Assembly: GCA_030156305.1 (NCBI GenBank)
Contig: JASGMZ010000042.1
Coordinates: 1-15,443 of the forward strand
Direction of reading: 5' to 3'
Origin: Bacteroidales bacterium
GTDB lineage: Bacteria; Bacteroidota; Bacteroidia; Bacteroidales; UBA12077
Length of the DNA: 15,443 bases
Shown: in pieces, positions 12,459-15,443 of the stretch
Layout of the letters: the number at the start of each line of letters is the position of its first letter
Numbering within the stretch: position 1 is the first letter of the stretch
The notes under the pieces: model-generated
Seen by the model: the letters and a program-made list of their open reading frames with translations, nothing else
What the model was told of the DNA's origin: nothing
Database searches by the model: none
Position numbers and translations under genes: made by a program

Positions 12459-13184
12459 ATGAAAACGGTTGAAGTGTGTTTTACTCCAGAATTGCTAGGG
12501 AAATTTAATCTTAATAATAAAATGGTTGTTATAGTTGATATTTTAAGAGCAACAACGATTATAACCACCATGTTTAAAAATGGATTAGATAAATTAATTC
12601 CGGTTAACAATTTAAACGAAGCAAAAAAATATAAAGAAAAAGGTTTCTTAGTTGCAGCTGAACGAAATGGAGTAAAAGTAGATTTTGCCGATTTTAATAA
12701 TTCACCCTATGTATTTACCGAAGAAAATATTAAAGGAAAAACGCTGGTATATAGCTCAACGAATGGAACAAATACAATTAATTCTGTTAAAAATGCAAAA
12801 CAAGTTATCATTGCCTCATTCCTCAATTTGTCGGCAGTAGCTAAGTATATTAAAAAGGAAAATAACGATGTATTACTGTTATGTTCCGGGTGGCAGGGTA
12901 ATTTTTGTACTGAAGATGCTTTATTTTCCGGAGCATTATCCGAAGAACTTTTAACAACCAGGCAATTTACTACTAATTGTGATTCAGCAATGGCAGCAAT
13001 GGATTTATGGTCGGTAGCCAAAAAAGATATTTTAGCATATATTAAAACTATTTATCAATATCAGCGGCTTACCCGTTTAGGTTTGAAAAGCATTATTGAT
13101 TATTGCTTTCAAATCGATACAACGCAAGTTGTTGTACTGCTTAAAGATAATTATTTGGTTGAACAAAAGAGTTTTTTAAAATAG
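12459..13184 (+). CDS. comB: 2-phosphosulfolactate phosphatase family protein (ComB)
   Basis: Member of the ComB family, which in methanogens hydrolyses 2-phosphosulfolactate to sulfolactate on the way to coenzyme M (EC 3.1.3.71). The 241 residues are of normal length and show the family motifs: VVIVDILRATTII (about 24-36), AERNG followed by FNNSP (about 67-82), VYSSTNGTNTI (about 96-106), and LCSGWQGNFCTEDALFSGAL (about 141-160). It has no signal peptide and is cytosolic. It stands alone between terminators; comA, comC and comDE are not seen, and Bacteroidota are not known to make coenzyme M. The natural substrate here may therefore be sulfolactate-related or another phosphoester. Family membership is firm; the reaction is inferred. 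Confidence 0.88.
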   Translation: MKTVEVCFTPELLGKFNLNNKMVVIVDILRATTIITTMFKNGLDKLIPVNNLNEAKKYKEKGFLVAAERNGVKVDFADFNNSPYVFTEENIKGKTLVYSSTNGTNTINSVKNAKQVIIASFLNLSAVAKYIKKENNDVLLLCSGWQGNFCTEDALFSGALSEELLTTRQFTTNCDSAMAAMDLWSVAKKDILAYIKTIYQYQRLTRLGLKSIIDYCFQIDTTQVVVLLKDNYLVEQKSFLK

Positions 13185-13220
13185 AGTTTTAAAATCGGGG
13201 GTTTATGCTTATTTTTATAC

Positions 13221-13243
13221 TTCCATTTTCGATGGGAATTTTT
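13221..13243 (+). terminator. Weak terminator-like hairpin after comB
   Basis: TTCCAT (13221-13226) pairs with ATGGGAA (13232-13238) with one bulged base and is followed by five T. It lies 37 bp past the comB stop. The stem is short, so efficiency is uncertain. Confidence 0.5.
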
Positions 13244-13349
13244 AAAAAAGGTGTTAAACATCATATAAATAAGCTCGAAAAATTTAAAATTTATTTGCAT
13301 CTTGCAATCAAAAATTAAAATTAGTTAACAAATTTAAAAACAATACATT

Positions 13350-14426
13350 ATGAGAAAGCATATTTTTAACGCAGGTCCGTGTAAATTGTCAGATCCATTA
13401 TTGAAGAATACTTCTGAAGCTATTCTTGATTTAGATGGAATTGGACAATCGATTCTTGAAATCTCTCACCGAAGCAAAGAATTCCAAGCTATAATGGATG
13501 AAACGGTTGAATTAATGAAAGAAGTACTTAGTATCCCTGAAGGATACTCTGTTTTATTTTTAGGAGGTGGAGCTAGTATGCAGTTCGCCATGATTCCTTA
13601 CAACTTCTTAAAATCAAAAGCATTTTATTTGAATACCGGAACATGGTCAACCAAAGCCATTAAAGAAGCAAAACTTTGGGGTGAAGTGGTTGAAGTATCT
13701 TCTGAGGAAAAAGATTTTACTTATATCCCAAAAGGATTTGATGTGCCTAAGGATGTTGATTACGTTCACATTACTACCAATAATACAATCCGTGGTACCG
13801 AAATTTTCGAAGATTATGATTTTGGCGGATTACCATTAATCGCTGATATGTCCTCAGACTTTTTAAGCCGTCCGGTAGATGTTTCTAAATATGCTATGAT
13901 TTATGGCGGAGCCCAGAAAAATTTAGGGCCTGCCGGGGTAACTTTTGTAATTATCAGAGACGATATGTTAGAAAAAGTGGTGGCCGATCGTAAGATCCCT
14001 ACTATGCTACAATATAAAACTCACATTGATAAAGGCTCTATGTTTAACACACCTCCGGTAGTAAATGTTTTTGCCGTTCGCGAAACATTAAAGTGGGTTA
14101 AATCATTGGGCGGTGTTGATGCAATGAATAAACTAGCCGATGAAAGAGCTGATTTGCTTTACAAAACCATCGACGAAAGTAAAATGTTTGTTAGTCCGGT
14201 AGTAAAAGAGGATCGTTCCCGAATGAATATAGTATTTGTAATGGAAGATAAATACAAAGATTTAGATAAAGATTTTATTGCATATGCTGCGGAACAAAAT
14301 TGTGTGGGAATTAAGGGACACCGTTCTGTGGGTGGTTTCAGAGCTTCTACTTACAATGCATGTACTATGGAAGATGTAAATGCATTGGTTAAAGCAATGA
14401 AAGATTTTGAAGCAAAGAATGCTTAA
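13350..14426 (+). CDS. serC: Phosphoserine aminotransferase
   Basis: PLP enzyme that converts 3-phosphohydroxypyruvate and glutamate to phosphoserine and 2-oxoglutarate, the second step of serine synthesis. The 358-residue length is typical. It begins with the FNAGPCKLSD signature and continues with SILEISHRSKEF, the phosphate-cup region FLGGGASMQFAM (about 70-81), ITTNNTIRGTE near 141-151 and IADMSSDFLSRP. The PLP-binding Lys190 lies in GGAQKNLGPAG. The ending IKGHRSVGGFRASTYNAC, with the substrate-binding Arg residues, is intact. In this phylum serC and serA are usually neighbours, as here, but an intrinsic terminator lies between them. The same enzyme can serve pyridoxine synthesis through 4-phosphohydroxythreonine. 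Confidence 0.97.
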   Translation: MRKHIFNAGPCKLSDPLLKNTSEAILDLDGIGQSILEISHRSKEFQAIMDETVELMKEVLSIPEGYSVLFLGGGASMQFAMIPYNFLKSKAFYLNTGTWSTKAIKEAKLWGEVVEVSSEEKDFTYIPKGFDVPKDVDYVHITTNNTIRGTEIFEDYDFGGLPLIADMSSDFLSRPVDVSKYAMIYGGAQKNLGPAGVTFVIIRDDMLEKVVADRKIPTMLQYKTHIDKGSMFNTPPVVNVFAVRETLKWVKSLGGVDAMNKLADERADLLYKTIDESKMFVSPVVKEDRSRMNIVFVMEDKYKDLDKDFIAYAAEQNCVGIKGHRSVGGFRASTYNACTMEDVNALVKAMKDFEAKNA

Positions 14427-14445
14427 TCATTTTTTTGACAATTGC

Positions 14446-14477
14446 AGACTCAGAGCTTTAAGGCTTTGAGTCTTTTT
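14446..14477 (+). terminator. Intrinsic terminator between serC and serA
   Basis: A 12-pair stem (14446-14457 with 14462-14473, two G-U wobbles) has a TTAA loop and ends in a run of five T. Both wobbles pair only on the plus strand, which fits a rightward transcript. It starts 20 bp after the serC stop. Confidence 0.8.
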
Positions 14478-14501
14478 ATTAACTATAAAAAATTTAATGT
14501 T

Positions 14502-15422
14502 ATGAAAAAAATACTTGTTGCAACCGAAAAACCTTTTGCCCCGGCAGCAGTAACAAAAATAAAAGAAGTTTTAGATAACGCCGGATACGAACTGGTGCTT
14601 CTTGAAAAATATACTGATAAAGCTGATTTATTAAAAGCTGTAGAAGATGTTGATGCATTAATCGTTCGTAGCGATAAGGTTACTAAAGAAGTAATTGATG
14701 CAGCTAAAAACCTTAAAATAGTTGTACGAGCAGGTGCAGGATATGATAATCTTGACCTTGATGCTTGTACGGCTAAAAATATTGTAGCTATGAATACCCC
14801 TGGACAAAATTCAAATGCCGTTGCCGAATTAGCACTTGGAATGATGGTATCTATTGCTCGTGGAAACTATAATGGGAAACCCGGTACTGAATTACGATAT
14901 AAAAAACTGGGAATCCATGCTTATGGTAATGTTGGAAAATATGTAGCCGAAATTGCCAAAGGTTTTGGTATGGATATTTATGCCTTTGACCCCTTTGTAG
15001 ATAAAGCAAAAATGGAAAAAGATGGAATTAAACCTTTAAATTCTGTTGAGGAATTATATTCTACCTGTCAGTATGTTTCTATACATATTCCAGCCAACGA
15101 TAAAACTAAAAAATCAATTGGTTATGATTTGTTGAGCAAAATGCCTAAAAATGCAACATTGGTTAATACTGCCAGAAAAGAGGTAATTAACGAAGAAGGA
15201 TTATTGAAAGTTTTTGCCGAAAGAGACGATTTTAAATATGTTGCGGATATTGCTCCCGATTGTAAAGATGAAATTGAAGCCAAATATGAAGGCAGATATT
15301 TCTTTACCCCTAAAAAAATGGGTGCACAAACAGCCGAAGCAAATATAAACGCAGGAAAAGCTGCTGCTGAACAAATCGTTGATTTTATCGAAAACGGAAA
15401 CGAAACATTTAAAGTGAACTAA
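14502..15422 (+). CDS. serA: Short-form D-3-phosphoglycerate dehydrogenase (Lys active-site type)
   Basis: NAD-dependent oxidation of 3-phosphoglycerate to 3-phosphohydroxypyruvate, the first step of serine synthesis. I place the start at the ATG at 14502, giving 306 residues (MKKILVATEK). A TTG further upstream, at 14442, would translate through the terminator hairpin. Substrate-binding elements are RAGAGYDN with Arg76, then NTPGQNSNAVAE (98-109). The Rossmann loop is GIHAYGNVG (137-145), with Ala in place of the first Gly of GxGxxG. Asp163 after the second strand indicates NAD. Arg225 (NTARKEV) is the catalytic Arg. The catalytic His of the usual TPHIGA motif is replaced by Lys271 in TPKKMGAQT, matching the type III Lys variant known from Entamoeba and Bacteroidales. 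There is no ACT domain, so serine feedback through that domain is absent. Confidence 0.95.
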   Translation: MKKILVATEKPFAPAAVTKIKEVLDNAGYELVLLEKYTDKADLLKAVEDVDALIVRSDKVTKEVIDAAKNLKIVVRAGAGYDNLDLDACTAKNIVAMNTPGQNSNAVAELALGMMVSIARGNYNGKPGTELRYKKLGIHAYGNVGKYVAEIAKGFGMDIYAFDPFVDKAKMEKDGIKPLNSVEELYSTCQYVSIHIPANDKTKKSIGYDLLSKMPKNATLVNTARKEVINEEGLLKVFAERDDFKYVADIAPDCKDEIEAKYEGRYFFTPKKMGAQTAEANINAGKAAAEQIVDFIENGNETFKVN

Positions 15423-15443
15423 TTAATTTTTGATTCATTCATT

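Noticed and set aside
1..15443. CRISPR array, tRNA or rRNA genes
   Set aside because: No regularly spaced direct repeats and no cloverleaf or rRNA-like segments were found by eye on either strand.

Overview
The window looks like a chromosomal segment of an AT-rich Bacteroidota bacterium, most likely in the Bacteroidales/Marinilabiliales range. This is inferred from gene content: a PorE-like TPR/PD40/OmpA protein, a Bacteroidales-type short phosphoglycerate dehydrogenase with Lys in place of the catalytic His, many lipoproteins with very short signal peptides, mostly no Shine-Dalgarno sequences, and TAnnTTTG-type -7 boxes. The species cannot be fixed from sequence alone.

Left part (1-4137) reads leftwards and is accessory in character. 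A tightly overlapped four-gene operon (2511 down to 217) encodes only lipoproteins: a CsgG-family protein with a FlgT-like C-terminal domain, a small unrecognised lipoprotein, a DUF4810 lipoprotein and a GNA1162/DUF799 lipoprotein. It ends in an intrinsic terminator (103-133). To its right is a decayed IS481-family transposase (about 2921-3570). It lacks its N-terminus, carries a nonsense codon, and is broken by two clean small insertions. One is an 86-bp element that folds into an almost perfect three-way junction; the other is 37 bp. Two more palindromic elements sit just past the transposase 3' end. The remnant abuts the stop codon of a flavin reductase gene (3574-4137).

Middle part (4344-7689): clpB, the disaggregase of the protein quality-control system, reads rightwards and shares a bidirectional terminator with a leftward pair, Hpt domain protein then STAS domain protein. 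These are two orphan phospho-signalling modules with no kinase, regulator or phosphatase beside them.

Right part (7871-15422) reads rightwards throughout. A secreted TPR protein and a 690-residue TPR/beta-propeller/CRD/OmpA protein form a two-gene envelope unit. Metabolic genes follow: gcvT (glycine cleavage T protein), comB (2-phosphosulfolactate phosphatase family), serC and serA. GcvT, SerC and SerA belong to connected serine/glycine/one-carbon metabolism: SerA and SerC make phosphoserine from 3-phosphoglycerate, and GcvT breaks glycine down to load tetrahydrofolate. Intrinsic terminators separate most of these genes, so they are probably separate transcription units, even serC and serA.

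The strongest unexplained signal is the cluster of small palindromic elements in and beside the transposase relic, above all the T-shaped 84-86 bp element. Everything from clpB to serA is recognisable housekeeping or envelope biology.
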